Source: Pseudomonadota bacterium
GTDB taxonomy: Bacteria; Pseudomonadota; Alphaproteobacteria; Caulobacterales; Caulobacteraceae
NCBI GenBank assembly: GCA_023386645.1
Contig: JAEWJI010000029.1
Location: forward strand, 1-45,402
Reading direction: 5' to 3'
DNA: 45,402 nucleotides
Part shown: positions 43,985-45,402 of the stretch, piece after piece
Layout of the letters: each line of letters begins with the position of its first letter
Position numbering within the stretch: position 1 is the first letter of the stretch
The notes under the pieces: generated by a model
Told to the model about the DNA's origin: nothing
Databases searched by the model: none
Seen by the model: only the letters and a program-made list of their open reading frames with translations
Program-made: the position numbers and the translations under genes

Positions 43985-45402
43985 ATGGACATCGAGAAGC
44001 GGCCGAGTTCGCTCCCGGCCGACGAAAGCCGGTATCGGCTGCTCGTCGACGCCATCACCGATTACGCCATCTACATGCTGGATCCGTCCGGCCAGGTGTC
44101 CAGCTGGAACGCGGGGGCCCAGCGGTTCAAGGGCTACCGTCCCGAGGAGATCGTCGGCGACCACTTCTCCCGCTTCTACACGCCCGAGGACCAGGCCGCC
44201 GGACTGCCCGCGCGGGCGCTGGGCATCGCGGAGAGCGAGGGGCGCTTCGAATCCGAGGGTTGGCGGGTCCGCAAGGACGGCGCCCGGTTCTGGGCCCATG
44301 TGGTGATCGACCCCATCCGGTCCCCGGATGGCCAGTTGGTCGGCTTCGCCAAGATTACGCGGGACCTGACGGAACGGAAGGCGACCCAGGAAGCGCTGAG
44401 ACGCAGCGAGGAGCAGTTCCGCCTGCTGGTTCAGGGGGTGACGGACTACGCCATCTACATGCTCGACGCCGATGGCCTTGTGACCAACTGGAACGCCGGG
44501 GCGGAGCGGATCAAGGGTTATGCGCCCGACGAGATCGTCGGCCAGCATTTCAGCCGCTTCTACACCGAAGAGGACCGCGACGCCGGCGAACCGGAAAAGG
44601 CCCTGGCCACAGCGCGCGAGCAGGGCCGGTTCGAGAAGGAGAGCTGGCGCCTGCGCAAGAACGGCGAACGGTTCTTCGCCCACGTCATCATCGATCCGAT
44701 CCGCGATGACCGGGGCGAGATCCTGGGCTTCGCCAAGATCACCCGTGACATCACCGAGCGGATGGAGGCCCAAAAGGCGCTGGAACAGGCGCGCGAGGCC
44801 CTGTTCCAGGCCCAGAAGATGGAGGCGATCGGCCAGCTGACCGGCGGCGTCGCCCATGATTTCAACAACCTGCTGCAGGCCATCGGCATCAACCTGCATG
44901 TCATCGACAGCCGCACCGAAGACGAGCGCATCGCCGGACCGGCGCGGCTGGCCCTGCAGGCGGTGGAGCGGGGGGCGACCCTGACCCAGCATCTGCTGGC
45001 TTTCTCGCGCCGTCAGCAGCTTCGCCCGGTCCCGGTCGACGTCGCGGCGCTGGTGGAGCGGGTCAGCCGTCTGCTCGGCCGCACGCTGGGCCAGTCGGTG
45101 CGGATCGTGACGGAGGTCGCGCCCGACCTGTGGCCGGCGATGATCGACCCGACCCAACTGGAAATGGCGGTGCTGAACCTGGCGCTGAACGCCCGCGACG
45201 CCATGCCCGGCGGCGGCACGCTGTGGATCCTGGCCGGCAACCGGTCGGTCGGCGCCGGGCCGGTGCTCGGGATGGCGGCCGGCGACTATGTCGTGCTGCG
45301 GGTGCGCGACACCGGCACCGGCATGCCGGCCGAGGTGCAGGCCCGCGCCTTCGAACCCTTCTTCACCACCAAGGAGGTCGGGCGCGGCACCGGGCTGGGA
45401 CT
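43985..45402 (+). CDS. PAS-PAS sensor histidine kinase, N-terminal part
   Basis: The 472 visible codons start at the ATG at 43985 after GAGGGGGG. The window edge cuts the gene. Two PAS domains occupy residues about 15-125 and 140-250. They are close copies of each other: YAIYMLDPSGQVSSWNAGAQ versus YAIYMLDADGLVTNWNAGAE, each followed by HFSRFYT. A HisKA-type H-box (QLTGGVAHDFNNLLQAIGIN), N-box (NLALNARDAMPGGG), DTGTGMP and FEPFFTTKEVGRGTGLG follow. A receiver may lie beyond the edge. Kinases of this build often feed the general stress pathway, which fits the EcfG promoter upstream. No transmembrane segment is seen, so it is cytoplasmic. Confidence 0.88.
   Translation, partial: MDIEKRPSSLPADESRYRLLVDAITDYAIYMLDPSGQVSSWNAGAQRFKGYRPEEIVGDHFSRFYTPEDQAAGLPARALGIAESEGRFESEGWRVRKDGARFWAHVVIDPIRSPDGQLVGFAKITRDLTERKATQEALRRSEEQFRLLVQGVTDYAIYMLDADGLVTNWNAGAERIKGYAPDEIVGQHFSRFYTEEDRDAGEPEKALATAREQGRFEKESWRLRKNGERFFAHVIIDPIRDDRGEILGFAKITRDITERMEAQKALEQAREALFQAQKMEAIGQLTGGVAHDFNNLLQAIGINLHVIDSRTEDERIAGPARLALQAVERGATLTQHLLAFSRRQQLRPVPVDVAALVERVSRLLGRTLGQSVRIVTEVAPDLWPAMIDPTQLEMAVLNLALNARDAMPGGGTLWILAGNRSVGAGPVLGMAAGDYVVLRVRDTGTGMPAEVQARAFEPFFTTKEVGRGTGLG

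Overview
The window is about 45 kb of GC-rich, densely packed DNA from an alphaproteobacterium. It most likely comes from the Caulobacterales, with Brevundimonas or a close relative as my best guess. This rests on a Rhodobacter-type gene transfer agent (GTA) cluster, a gap-pgk-class I aldolase run, an EcfG/SigT-type general-stress promoter, Caulobacter-style promoter boxes (TTG near GCTA) and palindromic intergenic repeats of a kind I associate with these genomes. The genus is inference.

Layout. (1) 1-3.0 kb, minus strand: an ABC importer operon (NMT1/THI5-like binding protein, ATPase, permease) followed by a secreted protein cut by the window edge. (2) 3.0-3.6 kb: a 613-bp stretch without a recognisable gene, holding hairpins and a terminator-like end on the minus strand. 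(3) 3.6-6.0 kb: a Uup-type ABC-F ATPase and, divergently, a YcgN-family cysteine-cluster protein. (4) 6.1-21.6 kb, plus strand: an apparently complete GTA structural cluster. It runs small terminase-like gp1, TerL, head-spike base and fibre, portal, gp3.5, prohead protease, capsid, gp6 to gp9, gp10, gp10.1, a short tape measure, gp12, gp13, gp14 and the megatron gp15. Two features stand out. The two head-spike genes sit between terminase and portal, and an unrelated DUF805 gene lies antisense between gp11 and gp12. (5) 21.7-23.7 kb: a DnaJ-like co-chaperone and SerC. (6) 23.7-27.1 kb, minus strand: a large type IIL-like fused restriction-modification gene that looks inactivated by a one-base deletion and a lost start codon. 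(7) 27.3-32.2 kb: purA, then the lower-glycolysis genes gap, pgk and fba. (8) 32.2-43.9 kb: housekeeping and envelope genes, including a lipoprotein, an RluA-type pseudouridine synthase, rpoH, an atypical response regulator, purT, a stand-alone RAM protein, a serine hydrolase, an extensin-like protein, a cold-shock protein, an EamA transporter, an aspartyl protease and a zinc metallopeptidase. (9) 44.0 kb to the end: a PAS-PAS histidine kinase behind a near-perfect EcfG/SigT promoter, cut by the window edge.

The most distinctive signal not explained by the genes is a family of 50-160 bp palindromic repeats. One end reads GGGGAGGAT, and in several places this lies exactly where a Shine-Dalgarno sequence is needed, so the repeats appear to supply ribosome binding sites, above all inside the GTA cluster. 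A related event duplicated the first codons of gp12 around another palindrome, leaving a 26-codon leader coupled to gp12.

All functions are read from the sequence and from memory of protein families. No database search was run.
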